Assembly (NCBI RefSeq): GCF_013283645.1
Contig: NZ_JABEKV010000012.1
Location: forward strand, 13,277 to 57,623
DNA length: 44,347 bases
Direction of reading: 5' to 3'
Source of the DNA: Sinorhizobium psoraleae
GTDB lineage: Bacteria; Pseudomonadota; Alphaproteobacteria; Rhizobiales; Rhizobiaceae
Position numbers and translations under genes: made by a program. Numbering within the stretch: the first letter of the stretch is position 1; each line of letters opens with the position of its first letter. The notes beneath the pieces are model-generated. The model was not told the origin of the DNA. It made no database searches and was given only the letters and a program-made list of their open reading frames with translations. Below are positions 8,890 through 17,402 of this stretch, one piece after another.

Positions 8890-8905
8890 TGGCATGAGTT
8901 TTGAA
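8890..8905 (+). promoter_or_regulatory. Sigma54-type promoter, TTGAA variant
   Basis: TGGCATGAGTTTTGAA has a good -24 half, but the -12 reads TTGA where TTGC is normal, giving GG-N10-GA. The same variant occurs at 17321, 21174 and 32803. It would drive 9039-11205. Confidence 0.6.
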
Positions 8906-9038
8906 GCTTCGGTTGAATGTAGCGGGTGCCGCCAGCCCTTTTTTCTCGATGCTTCTGGGTCGCGCTGATGCGGGACTACAATGGGCAGGAGATCGACGCT
9001 GGCCGTGTCCCCTCAAAGTGACAGGTTCGGATGCCACC

Positions 9039-9254
9039 ATGAAATATGCACTTCTTGCACTACTAGCAGCGCTTTTGCTCGGCAGTTTCGCGTCGAACCA
9101 ACCTACCGGCTACGGCCCCTACATCAAATCCATACCGGGCAGCCATCACCTATGGCGGGCAGCCCCGCGCGAAACTTACAAAAGCACCGGTCGAAGCATT
9201 GTGCCGCATCAGTTCACGGTCCGTTCGGTCGCCAGGTTCATGAGACCCACGTGA
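9039..9254 (+). CDS. Small predicted exported or membrane protein
   Basis: This is a 71-residue frame beginning MKYALLALLAALLLGSF, a strong hydrophobic N-terminal helix that could be a signal peptide. The rest (NQPTGYGPYIKSIPG onward) is polar and basic and unknown to me. There is no strong ribosome site, only a weak GG 8-10 bases up. It is the first open frame after the promoter at 8890 and overlaps the start of a transporter remnant in another frame. It may be a real small protein or a chance frame in decayed sequence. Confidence 0.35.
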   Translation: MKYALLALLAALLLGSFASNQPTGYGPYIKSIPGSHHLWRAAPRETYKSTGRSIVPHQFTVRSVARFMRPT

Positions 9255-9496
9255 CCGAACCGGAGGTTCAGCCCCTCATCTACCTCCAGCTCGTCCTGAG
9301 CGTCGTTGTTGCGTCCGTCTTTTTTGGTGAGACTGTGACGTGGAACATGGCAGCCGGCATGGCGATCGTGGTCGGAGCTGGTCTGTTTACATTTGGGCTA
9401 GAATACCGCTCGGGAGTGCGAAGAAGCCGTTTGGCAACGATCGAAAATCCTGAGGCTGAGCCAGGACAAGAACCAAGACCTGAAAGGTTCACATGA
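9251..9496 (+). pseudogene. DMT/EamA-family transporter, C-terminal remnant
   Basis: The frame carries the last two membrane helices of an EamA-type drug/metabolite transporter (EPEVQPLIYLQLVLSVVVAS, the loop FFGE, then a Gly/Ala-rich helix ending near 9415). A charged tail follows. Family members have ten helices and about 300 residues, so roughly four fifths of the gene is missing upstream. Its TGA overlaps the dehydratase ATG (ATGATG), so the original operon coupling with the next gene survives. Confidence 0.6.
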
Positions 9497-11205
9497 TGGC
9501 CGACGAGCCCAACGGCATAAAACAGGGACTGACACATTACGGTGATGGCGGCTTCTCCCTGTTCCTGCGAAAGGCTTTCATCAAAGCGATGGGCTATTCC
9601 GACAGAGCGCTTGATCGGCCTGTCATTGGCATCACCAACACATTTTCCGGCTATAACGCGTGCAACCGCTCTGTGCCGGACATTATAGAGGCGATCAAGC
9701 GTGGTGTGATGCTGGCGGGCGGATTGCCGATCGAATTTCCCGTTATTTCAATCCACGAGGCCTTCTCGCATCCAACGAGTATGTTCCTCCGCAACCTTAT
9801 GGCAATGGACGTCGAAGAGGCCGTGCGTGCTCAACCGATGGATGCAGTCGTTCTGATCGGTGGCTGCGACAAGACAGTCCCCGCCTTGCTCATGGGGGCA
9901 GCCTGCGTGGACCTGCCGGCGATCCTGACCGTGACAGGGCCAATGATCACGGGAAGCCATGAGGGCGAGCGCCTCGGCGCCTGCACCGATTGTCGGCGCT
10001 TCTGGAGCCAACATCGTGCCGGTGTTTTCGACGAGCTGGAAATAGGGGAGATCGGAAACAAACTTGCTCCTGGGCCGGGCACGTGCATGGTGATGGGGAC
10101 CGCAAGCACGATGGCCCTTGTCAGCGAGGCCATGGGCATGATGTTGCCGGGTGGTGCGGCCATTCCAGCTGTCCATGCCGATCGTCTTCGTCATGCCGAG
10201 GCGACGGGAGAACGTGCCGTCATCCTGTCGTCGGAAAAACTGCGGCCTTCTCAGATCATGACGAAAAACTCCCTTGGGAACGCTCTACGGGTTTTGCAGG
10301 CGGTGGGCGGATCGACGAATGGCGTCATCCATCTCGCGGCTATTGCGGGACGTCTTGGTTTCGATCTCGATCTCGATGAACTCAACAAAATTGGAGCAGA
10401 AACTCCAGTACTGGTGGACCTGAAACCCTCAGGGCGGTATTACATGGAGGATCTGTTCAACGCGGGTGGCCTGACCACCGTACTGCGCGAAATCGACCAC
10501 CTCATCGAGAAAGAATGCATAACCGTCAGCGGGAGAACGCTCGGAGAAAGCATGGCAATGCAGTCTGCCTCGTGGCCGAACGATGTTGTGCGCCCGATTG
10601 CAGACCCGATTCACCGTGGGGGCGGGATCCGTGCTCTGCACGGTAACCTCGCCCCCAAAGGAGCAATCATCAAGCAGGCGGCGGCCACTCCAGGCTTGTT
10701 GAAGCACACCGGCCGCGCGGTTGTTTTCACGTCCCTTCAAGACATGGCAGACCGGATTGATGCCCCCGACCTCGATGTGAACGCTCACGACATTCTGGTC
10801 TTGCAAAATGCAGGCCCGAAGGGCGGACCCGGCATGCCTGAGGCCGGCTCTATGCCTATTCCTCGAAAGCTTGCCGCCGCCGGCGTCAAGGACATGGTGC
10901 GAATTTCGGACGCTCGCATGAGCGGCACAGCTTTTGGAACAATTGTTCTCCACGTGTCTCCGGAAGCTGCCGTCGGTGGACCGTTATCGCTGGTTCGCAA
11001 TGGTGACCTGATCCGTCTTGACGTAGAGGAGGGGCTGCTGGAGCTGCTGGTCGATGAAAGCGAACTCGTGCGCCGCCGCTCTGAATGGACGGCTCCTTTG
11101 CACACCCATGTCGGCCGCGGATATGCCAAGCTGTATTTCGATGAAGTGCTTCAAGCTGAAGACGGCTGCGATTTGAACTTTCTGCGTGCAAAGCCGAGGA
11201 GATAG
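9493..11205 (+). CDS. IlvD/Edd-family sugar-acid dehydratase
   Basis: This 570-residue dehydratase contains an Fe-S cluster. Probable [2Fe-2S] ligands are Cys57 (NACN), Cys125 (GGCDKTVP) and Cys198 (GPGTCMV). The second family signature, SDARMSGTAFG, lies near 472-482. The ACTDCRRFW region and overall length place it nearer the arabinonate/xylonate/gluconate dehydratase branch than classical dihydroxy-acid dehydratase (IlvD). The substrate cannot be read from sequence. It is coupled by a 4-base overlap to a transporter remnant, and a nif-type promoter lies 590 bases upstream. It would act in the cytoplasm on sugar acids. Confidence 0.88.
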   Translation: MMADEPNGIKQGLTHYGDGGFSLFLRKAFIKAMGYSDRALDRPVIGITNTFSGYNACNRSVPDIIEAIKRGVMLAGGLPIEFPVISIHEAFSHPTSMFLRNLMAMDVEEAVRAQPMDAVVLIGGCDKTVPALLMGAACVDLPAILTVTGPMITGSHEGERLGACTDCRRFWSQHRAGVFDELEIGEIGNKLAPGPGTCMVMGTASTMALVSEAMGMMLPGGAAIPAVHADRLRHAEATGERAVILSSEKLRPSQIMTKNSLGNALRVLQAVGGSTNGVIHLAAIAGRLGFDLDLDELNKIGAETPVLVDLKPSGRYYMEDLFNAGGLTTVLREIDHLIEKECITVSGRTLGESMAMQSASWPNDVVRPIADPIHRGGGIRALHGNLAPKGAIIKQAAATPGLLKHTGRAVVFTSLQDMADRIDAPDLDVNAHDILVLQNAGPKGGPGMPEAGSMPIPRKLAAAGVKDMVRISDARMSGTAFGTIVLHVSPEAAVGGPLSLVRNGDLIRLDVEEGLLELLVDESELVRRRSEWTAPLHTHVGRGYAKLYFDEVLQAEDGCDLNFLRAKPRR

Positions 11206-11222
11206 CTCTGGCCGTCAGCCGT

Positions 11223-11486
11223 TTAGGTGAAGAACATACCGTAGCGCTTTTGGAGCGAGGAGCCGCGCGCTTCATGACGCCATGGTTCGCTTGTGCAGTT
11301 GAGCTCACGGGCGGCGCCGATCACTGCTCGTCCGAGCTTGCGACATGAGAACTGGCAGCCGTTGGGGCGGCCAATACGCAGGCCGGGCCGGCCCTGATCT
11401 GCTTCGACCGCCGAGACTGCAACCACATTTCCGATGCCCAAAGTCCGGTCGGAACGCTGCTGTTCATCGATTGCTGGCTTCGTCAT
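11223..11486 (-). CDS. Hypothetical protein, 87 residues
   Basis: This short minus-strand frame begins MTKPAIDEQQRSDRTLG and has GAGGGG about 7 bases before its ATG. It is basic and contains two cysteines (near 45 and 49). I recognise no family. It is 73 bases downstream of the MFS gene on the same strand and could be its last operon member. It fills most of the gap between the dehydratase and the exporter. Confidence 0.3.
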   Translation of the reverse strand: MTKPAIDEQQRSDRTLGIGNVVAVSAVEADQGRPGLRIGRPNGCQFSCRKLGRAVIGAARELNCTSEPWRHEARGSSLQKRYGMFFT

Positions 11487-11558
11487 CGGTTACCCCTCAT
11501 GGACGCGAAATGCGTGTTATCGGTTGGCTGCGGCTCCGCACGGCGCGCGTTGTGCGTT

Positions 11559-13133
11559 CTATCGACAACATTGGTTCAGGAGGAAGATCTCCGTCTGGAG
11601 GGCGGCGAGACGCACGCCAACTTCCTTGTCTCCTGCGGTTAACCGGTGGTTCAGGCGAAGATAGTCCATCCACGTCGGCGTCCGGTAAGTCTCGGTCCAA
11701 AGAGAGGGCGTGTGCAAGCTTCGCTGAAGCGTCCAGTTTCGGGCGCCGGCTCGGCTTTGAACACGCCTGCGCTCGCGCATGCGGTCGAGAAATGCCTCGA
11801 GATGATGCTCGGCGATGAGATAGTCTAGCTTAACGACGATCGGTCCGCTTCTGGGCTTGAGATCCAGCGCGAGCGACGGCGGGACAAAGCTTGAGGCGTC
11901 CTGTTCCGATTCTTCCCACAGCTCTATCGGCAACACAAATGCAGCGGCAGCGACAATCAGCAGGACCACGGCGGCGACTTCGAACGCCATGGTCAACGAG
12001 TAGTTTTGGGCAAGCATGCCCCAGATCCAACTGCCGGCGGCCACTCCAGCGGAGGAGACGGCATAGTAGATGGACAGCGTGCGCCCCACGACCCAGCGCG
12101 GGCTCGACAGCTGGATGGCGACGTCAATCCCGGTCCACGTGAGAAGCCATCCCGCACCCCCAATTGCCAACGCAACGGCCGCCAAAGGCGGGGACGATGT
12201 GAGAGCCAGCGCAAGGCAGCAGACGGCACAAGCGGTGGAGGCGGCAGCAAGGAGTTGATCTCGTGACATCGTCCGTCGCAGGTAGCTGCTGCCGAGGCCA
12301 GCGGAAAACGCGCCAATGCCGAATGAGGCCAACAGCGCGCCATAAACGATAGGTCCACTCTCCAGACGATCTCGTACGATCAGCGGGAGCAGCGCGAGGA
12401 TGGATATGCTCCCCAGCCCGAACAATGTCCCGCGGAGAATAGCCGCTCTGATCTCGGAGGATATAGCAGTGAAGCGCAAGCCGTCATGGACGGCTGTAGT
12501 GATCCGCTCACGCGGCAGCGGAGAAGGGCGAACATACCATTTCGAACGCGCAACAGCGGTCAACGGGACCAGGTCGCTCAGTGCTGCCAAAACAAATGCA
12601 GCAAGGGGTCCGAGAAAAGCAAGGATGAGGCCACCGAGAGCCGGACCAATGCTGCGTACGATGTTGTATCCGACCGACATCAGCGTGACGGCTGCCGGAA
12701 TGTCGCGCTTTTCCAGGATATCGCCAACGGAAGCGTGCCAGGCTGGATCGTTCAGCGCAAAGCCGCAGCCTGCCAAAAAGCTCAGGCTAAGGATCAGCCA
12801 CGGGCTGACAAACCCCAACGCGACGGAAATCGCTAGAGCCGTGGATGCCAGCGCAATCAAGCAGTGGCCCGCGAGCATCACGCCGCGACGGCTGAAACTG
12901 TCTGCAATCGCCCCCGCGAGGATGGACAGAAAGAACGCGGGCAGCGTGGACGAGGCCTGCACCAGGGCGACCATCAGATCGGACGCCGAGATGGTGGCCA
13001 TCAGCCAGCTGATCGCCGTCGTCTGCACCAGCCACCCTAGGCTTGAAATTTGAGTAGCCGCCCAGATCGCGCGGAACGCCGGGTTTCCCAGCGGAGCGAG
13101 GGTAGTGGATCGGGCCAGATCTTGTTGCTGCAT
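11559..13133 (-). CDS. MFS transporter with C-terminal soluble domain
   Basis: This 524-residue inner-membrane exporter belongs to the major facilitator superfamily, of the MFS_3 (DUF894/enterobactin-exporter-like) type. About twelve hydrophobic helices occupy residues 15-400. The intracellular loop motif reads GAIADSFSRRGVML. Residues about 400-524 form a soluble tail rich in Arg, Glu and aromatic residues (AEHHLEAFLDRMRERRRVQS), as in the longer members of this group. The substrate is unknown. It stands alone, facing a broken UbiA-type gene. Confidence 0.85.
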   Translation of the reverse strand: MQQQDLARSTTLAPLGNPAFRAIWAATQISSLGWLVQTTAISWLMATISASDLMVALVQASSTLPAFFLSILAGAIADSFSRRGVMLAGHCLIALASTALAISVALGFVSPWLILSLSFLAGCGFALNDPAWHASVGDILEKRDIPAAVTLMSVGYNIVRSIGPALGGLILAFLGPLAAFVLAALSDLVPLTAVARSKWYVRPSPLPRERITTAVHDGLRFTAISSEIRAAILRGTLFGLGSISILALLPLIVRDRLESGPIVYGALLASFGIGAFSAGLGSSYLRRTMSRDQLLAAASTACAVCCLALALTSSPPLAAVALAIGGAGWLLTWTGIDVAIQLSSPRWVVGRTLSIYYAVSSAGVAAGSWIWGMLAQNYSLTMAFEVAAVVLLIVAAAAFVLPIELWEESEQDASSFVPPSLALDLKPRSGPIVVKLDYLIAEHHLEAFLDRMRERRRVQSRAGARNWTLQRSLHTPSLWTETYRTPTWMDYLRLNHRLTAGDKEVGVRLAALQTEIFLLNQCCR

Positions 13134-13319
13134 GACTGTTAAACCTCCCAGCCCGCTTTGGTGGGCATGACCTGACGCCGTGCTGCGTCATAAGAGCGAA
13201 CCTTGTCGGTACCATTCGCTTCGACAGGCGTCCCCTGCTTCTTCAGCAGCCGGATGAGGAGGCGCCTTGCTGTCGTGGCGGGCCCAGACGATCTCGTTGA
13301 GCACACAGCCATCCTTATC

Positions 13320-13620
13320 GACAGCGCGTCAAAGCCATGGGCGAAAAATGTGCTGATTTTCATGCCCCTGTTTCTCGGCCATGTGGCGGACAATTTCTAT
13401 GCCGTGCTGAAAACGGTAGTCGCGTTTCTTGATTTCGGTGTGATTGCTTCGGCAACCTATATCATTAACGATTTGGCTGACTTGGAAGCGGATCGAGTGC
13501 ATGTGACCAAGCGCTCGAAGCCGCAGGCAGAGTCATCATTATAAATAGCTTTTTGGCGAGCATGTCTATGCTGGCTGTGAACGTTGGGGTGGCGCTATTT
13601 TGCACCATCAGTTCATGTCG
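13320..13620 (+). pseudogene. UbiA-family prenyltransferase, N-terminal fragment
   Basis: The plus strand encodes the N-terminal part of a UbiA-type membrane prenyltransferase: KNVLIFMPLFLGH, then an Ala/Phe-rich helix and the signature YIINDLADLEADRVH with its metal-binding Asp residues, followed by KRSKPQA. The frame shifts near 13530, after which the next helix (INSFLASMSMLAVNVGVALF) continues in another frame. The rest of the protein is not downstream on this strand but lies inverted at 13853-14183. Confidence 0.7.
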
Positions 13621-13852
13621 CAGACTACCTAGCGCTGACATTGGCCCGTTGCGCCAGTGCGATAATAGTGCCGATCAACAAACCGCTCGTATCCTGAGCG
13701 CAAACACAATAGGATCGTTGTGCAATTCCATGCGGTGGCTTAGGACCCAGACCCTCTGCAGCCATATGAATACGCGACCGGCGCAACCATAGAGGCATGC
13801 TGGATTGTATATGCTTGCGGTACACGGGCATCGAGTGCGATGAAAAGCAGTA

Positions 13853-14183
13853 TGCTGATGACCGAAGCCGAGCCCGAAGCAAGGCCGGAACCCAAGGTGA
13901 GCGGCCAATCCTCAGGCAAGTATCCGCGCCCTTTGATGGCATCCCTCCCTTTTAAGCACGCGCGCAGTGCTTCCACATGGCGCTTTGCCATCGACAGCGA
14001 AAAGAAGAACATGGCTGAAAAGGATAAAAGCCAAGGTGAGAATGCCAGATCATTCAGCACCTGACCCATGACAATCCTCTTTGTGAACAAAGCTCCGATG
14101 ACCGTCACATCGACTAGCGAGTAGCGCCTCATGCGGATTGCATGGGCCGTTTGCGCTGTCTTTGTAAAACACGTGATCTTCAA
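13853..14183 (-). pseudogene. UbiA-family prenyltransferase, C-terminal fragment (inverted)
   Basis: The minus strand reads as the middle and C-terminal part of a UbiA-type protein: MRRYSLVDVTVIGALFTKRI, a membrane helix around SPWLLSFSAMFFFSLSMAKR, then GRGYLPEDWPLTLGSGLASG and a final helix. This is what should follow the fragment at 13320-13620 in the same gene, but its orientation is opposite, so the gene was split by an inversion. The frame continues past the family region to 13740. Confidence 0.7.
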
Positions 14184-14221
14184 TAGAGAAAGACGGTGAG
14201 CGCGACGAGCAGCCCACCGCC

Positions 14222-14368
14222 TTAGAGCGGCGGGTTGAGGTCTGGAATCGGAAGGATTCCCTTTTGCCGCGATTTGTGATGCTCGTGCGCCTGACAGCTC
14301 GATCGATATCGTTCGATGGTCGCCTCAACCAGTTCCGTACGTGTCGCCATGCTGGTCCGCCGTGCCAT
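14222..14368 (-). pseudogene. Transposase/integrase N-terminal fragment
   Basis: The product starts MARRTSMATRTELVEATIER and resembles the N-terminus of integrase-core transposases found in rhizobia; the catalytic region is absent. A piece that could be the catalytic half of the same family lies at 36460-36842. The fragment borders the inverted UbiA piece. The assignment rests on remembered similarity. Confidence 0.4.
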
Positions 14369-14820
14369 CCTTCGCGAGCCGGGACAGCGAACCATGACCA
14401 TGCCATCGGGAGCATCAACACTATCGGTGACATTTGCTTGAGGCAATGCGCCCCTCATTGGTTTGCGGCTTTGTTGGGTTCGAGCGCCGCTCCGGACTCT
14501 GCAGCAGGCCGGAGCGGCGGATGGCGGCGGCCCCAGGATCGAAGACATGGTCACGAGCCGCTGGGCGTATCGCAAGCTCAGAAGGCCGCACGACGGCGTG
14601 GCAACATCCAAAATCCAGATCACTTAGAATGGTCCCGGTCTTCTGAGCCTTTGCCGCAACGTAAGCGGGATAACGGTACTACGGTCCAGTGCGGCAACCG
14701 GATATTACAAGCGGCCGCGCGCTGCTCAGGATCGCCGCCGCGAGAAGCTGGCTTCAAAGTTTATGAGTCGACGGTCTGGCCTAGCACCCTAAAACTCTCA
14801 ACAAAGAGAATGTTGCTCCC
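14369..14820. other. Intergenic, no gene seen
   Basis: Open frames here lack recognisable domains. The stretch ends at the sigma54 promoter of the cytochrome c peroxidase gene. Confidence 0.4.
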
Positions 14821-14821
14821 T

Positions 14822-14837
14822 TGGCATGTTTATTGCT
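14822..14837 (+). promoter_or_regulatory. Sigma54 -24/-12 promoter of the cytochrome c peroxidase gene
   Basis: TGGCATGTTTATTGCT gives GG-N10-GC with a canonical TTGC -12 half. It overlaps the most upstream ATG of the downstream frame (14826), so translation must start further on. I found no TGT-N10-ACA site close upstream. Confidence 0.75.
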
Positions 14838-14879
14838 GAGCGTTCGCCGAACCAGTTGCGATCAAAAGTAGTAGGTGCC

Positions 14880-15977
14880 ATGCCTATGTCTCTTATGTCT
14901 TCTGTGAAAACAGGACTTGTCACCCGTCTCCGCTCGGCGCGGGGGTGGACCTTTCGAGCTACTGCGCTCGGATCCTGTCTTCTTGCCTCTATCACGATGG
15001 GGCAAGACAATCTGCTGGATGAGGCGAGATCGTTATTCCGCGCTATTCCCAAGGACCGGCCGGCCCTGGACGACAATCCGGCGACACCCGAGAAGCTCGA
15101 GCTGGGCAAAATGCTGTATTTCGAACCAAGACTTTCGAAAACGCATAGCATCAGCTGCAATACCTGCCATCAGATCGGGCGCGGCGGTGCTGACGGGCGA
15201 CCCACCTCGATGGGTTATAGTGGGCAGCGCGGCGGCCGCAACGCGCCGACTGTTCTTAACTCCGTCTTCAATATTGCTCAGTTTTGGGACGGCCGGGCGG
15301 CTGACCTCAAGGAGCAGGCAGGTGGACCCATTGCCAACCCGGTCGAGATGGGAATGGCCCCTGAGCGCGCTGTCGAGGAGCTGCAGGGCATTCCCGGCTA
15401 TGTGGAGGCATTTGGCAAAGCCTTCCCGGATGAAGCCGATCCCGTCACTTACGACAATATCGAGAAGGCCATCGCTGTTTTCGAGGCGACACTGACCACA
15501 CCGGACGCGCCGTTCGACCGGTACCTTGAGGGTGATGAGAATGCGCTCACCGCTGAAGCGAAGGAAGGCCTCAGGCTTTTCGTCGATAAGGGATGCTCCT
15601 CCTGCCACAACGGAATAAATGTAGGCGGCAGCATGTATTCTCCATTTGGCGTGTTTGAGAAACCCGGCTCGGAGTTCCTGCCGCCTAACGACATGGGCCG
15701 CCTTCAGGTGACAGGGGAGTTGGACGATGCCTACGTCTTCAAGGTCCCGACCTTGAGGAACATTACGCTCACTTCCCCCTACTTCCACAACGGGCATGTG
15801 TGGGACCTGAAGCAGGCCGTAGCCGTGATGGGTGCGGCCCAGCTTGGCACGGAGCTGGGCGCTGAGGAAGTGACGAAAATCATCGCCTTCCTGCAAACAC
15901 TCACCGGGGTTCAGCCCCAGGTGACCTATCCGAGCCTGCCGCCGAGCGTCCCCACGACTCCCCGGCCGGCTCCGTGA
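14880..15977 (+). CDS. Di-heme cytochrome c peroxidase
   Basis: This periplasmic enzyme reduces hydrogen peroxide using cytochrome c. Two CXXCH heme sites (CNTCH at 15156-15170 and CSSCH at 15594-15608) mark the bacterial di-heme peroxidase/MauG family. An N-terminal hydrophobic stretch (WTFRATALGSCLLASITMG) is the likely signal peptide. I choose the ATG at 14880 because the earlier ATG lies inside the sigma54 promoter; AGGTG precedes it. The product has 365 residues and ends in a Pro-rich tail. A nif-type promoter suggests a role in bacteroid peroxide defence. Confidence 0.9.
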   Translation: MPMSLMSSVKTGLVTRLRSARGWTFRATALGSCLLASITMGQDNLLDEARSLFRAIPKDRPALDDNPATPEKLELGKMLYFEPRLSKTHSISCNTCHQIGRGGADGRPTSMGYSGQRGGRNAPTVLNSVFNIAQFWDGRAADLKEQAGGPIANPVEMGMAPERAVEELQGIPGYVEAFGKAFPDEADPVTYDNIEKAIAVFEATLTTPDAPFDRYLEGDENALTAEAKEGLRLFVDKGCSSCHNGINVGGSMYSPFGVFEKPGSEFLPPNDMGRLQVTGELDDAYVFKVPTLRNITLTSPYFHNGHVWDLKQAVAVMGAAQLGTELGAEEVTKIIAFLQTLTGVQPQVTYPSLPPSVPTTPRPAP

Positions 15978-16307
15978 CTAGCCTGCTCACGCCGGGGCGT
16001 CGTTCCAGATCTCATCTCCAGTCCGTTCGAAACGATCGACGCGCCCGGCAACCTAACAGACCATGTAGGATAGAACGGCTTTGCGGAGGCGCTCAGGCTC
16101 CTGTCCGGCAATGTCGATGTCGCCGCACCAGGCTTTCTCAGGACCAAGTTCACCACGAGGGCCCGTGCCGAATGTGTTGCCGCAATCCGGCGGGTGCGTT
16201 CCAATTCGGTGGGATCTGCCCGAGAATGTTGCGAACGAAGATGTCCAGGATCCGCAACATCAGGCTGGGAAGTTCACATAGAAACACCAAAATTCCGTCG
16301 GGGGCGC
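15978..16307. other. Intergenic between converging genes, no gene seen
   Basis: The peroxidase (plus) and peroxiredoxin (minus) genes converge here. Small frames on both strands are not recognisable, and I see no terminator with a T-run. Confidence 0.4.
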
Positions 16308-16856
16308 TCAAGAGGCAGACGCGGTATTGCCGGTCGTCAGCGTTTCGAGAATGTTCTGCGGAGAAGAGACCTCATAGGGGTCGGACTCGCAGTTGTCCGC
16401 GAAACCCCCCTCTTCGAACCATTGCTCCACCGCGCCATCATTGACCACGGCAGCATAGCGCCAAGAGCGCATCCCGAAGCCAAGATTGTCTTTTGCGACC
16501 AGCATGCCCATTTTGCGAGTGAATTCGCCGGAACCATCCGGAATAAGCTCCACCTTCTCTATGCCTAACGCCTTGCCCCAGGCATTCATGGCGAAGGCAT
16601 CATTGACTGATAGGCAGTAGATCGCCTCGATTCCCTCCTTCTGGAATTCGTCATAAAGCTTCTCGAAATCGGGCAGTTGCCGCGTTGAGCAGGTCGGGGT
16701 GAACGCACCGGGAAGCGAAAACAGAACGACGCGCTTGCCGCTGAAGTAATCCTCGGTTGTTCTGACTTCCCACCGATATGGATTTGGTCCCTTCAAAGTC
16801 TCGTCGCGAACCCGCGTGCGAAAGGCAACGAAGGGGATTCTCTTTTTTTTCGGCAT
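16308..16856 (-). CDS. Peroxiredoxin, Prx5/AhpC-TSA type
   Basis: This 182-residue thiol peroxidase has its peroxidatic Cys at 56 in PGAFTPTCSTRQLP, the Prx5-type active-site motif. Later features such as NDAFAMNAWGK and RSWRYAAVV also fit that group. The start at 16856 is chosen because AAGGAG lies eight bases before it; the frame is open to 16919, but those residues are not family-like. A canonical sigma54 promoter at 16955-16970 reads into it. Nif-regulated peroxiredoxins are known in rhizobia, so it is probably made in nodules to remove peroxide. Confidence 0.92.
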   Translation of the reverse strand: MPKKKRIPFVAFRTRVRDETLKGPNPYRWEVRTTEDYFSGKRVVLFSLPGAFTPTCSTRQLPDFEKLYDEFQKEGIEAIYCLSVNDAFAMNAWGKALGIEKVELIPDGSGEFTRKMGMLVAKDNLGFGMRSWRYAAVVNDGAVEQWFEEGGFADNCESDPYEVSSPQNILETLTTGNTASAS

Positions 16857-16954
16857 CAGCATTGCTCCTTCGGAAAAGAACTGGCGCACTCGCCGGATCG
16901 TCTTGCGAAAACACGGCACTTGATTGGCAGCTCATCGGCTGCCAACGAGCGAAC

Positions 16955-16970
16955 AGCAAGCGCCGTGCCA
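16955..16970 (-). promoter_or_regulatory. Sigma54 promoter of the peroxiredoxin gene
   Basis: The minus strand reads TGGCACGGCGCTTGCT, a full consensus with GG-N10-GC. The start codon lies about 100 bases downstream. Just downstream, TTGGCAGC and GCTGCCAA form an 8-base inverted repeat (16924-16945) that could be an extra operator or a leader hairpin. Confidence 0.8.
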
Positions 16971-17214
16971 CTTGACGCCAAGCTGCAGCGGTCCTTCCTT
17001 GTGGCGGGATAGCTATGTTTATGTTCGGGTATTGGCCACACACTTTCTCGAAGCTCTATCCGTCGGCGGCATGGGCTGGCAGCCGCTCGCGCATACCAGC
17101 GCTAGCGCCTGCAAATCCGATATGCTTGGCGCTTGCCCAATCGAGGGTTCCTCATTCGCGACACGGGACCCGGCCGCTGCTCTTGGCACAAAACCGACAT
17201 CACATGTCGCCCTT

Positions 17215-17230
17215 TGTCGTCCTCCTGACA
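17215..17230. promoter_or_regulatory. NifA upstream activator site for nifQ
   Basis: TGT-CGTCCTCCTG-ACA is an exact TGT-N10-ACA site, about 90 bases upstream of the nifQ -24 element. Confidence 0.7.
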
Positions 17231-17320
17231 CGGCCGTATCCCCCCGGTGCTACTAGCAGACCTTCATTTAGCCTTTGAATGGCAACCACAAAGTTACCTC
17301 TTCAGCTCAGCAGACGCGAT

Positions 17321-17336
17321 TGGCACGAGTTTTGAA
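17321..17336 (+). promoter_or_regulatory. Sigma54-type promoter of nifQ-dctA, TTGAA variant
   Basis: TGGCACGAGTTTTGAA has a perfect -24 half and a TTGA -12. It lies 66 bases upstream of the nifQ start, and the flanks resemble those of the promoter at 8890. Confidence 0.7.
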
Positions 17337-17402
17337 GCTTCCCCGGCGGCCACGGTTGCCGTGCGGCGCCCGGTGTGTGGGCGAAAAGGGAAGGAAGGGA
17401 AC

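Noticed and set aside
11345..11818. A 157-codon plus-strand frame overlapping the end of the MFS gene
   Set aside because: Arg- and Gly-rich, antisense to the transporter tail, and without family resemblance.
15033..15896. A 287-codon minus-strand frame opposite the cytochrome c peroxidase
   Set aside because: It is fully antisense to a gene with clear heme motifs and shows no domain of its own.
16081..16300. Plus-strand frame between the peroxidase and peroxiredoxin genes
   Set aside because: Fragments such as FAEALRLLSGNVDVAAPG look protein-like, but the frame is short, interrupted and unrecognised.
16924..16945. TTGGCAGC/GCTGCCAA palindrome as a sigma54 promoter on either strand
   Set aside because: GG and GC have the right spacing, but both halves are off consensus and a perfect promoter lies 20 bases away; kept only as a possible hairpin.
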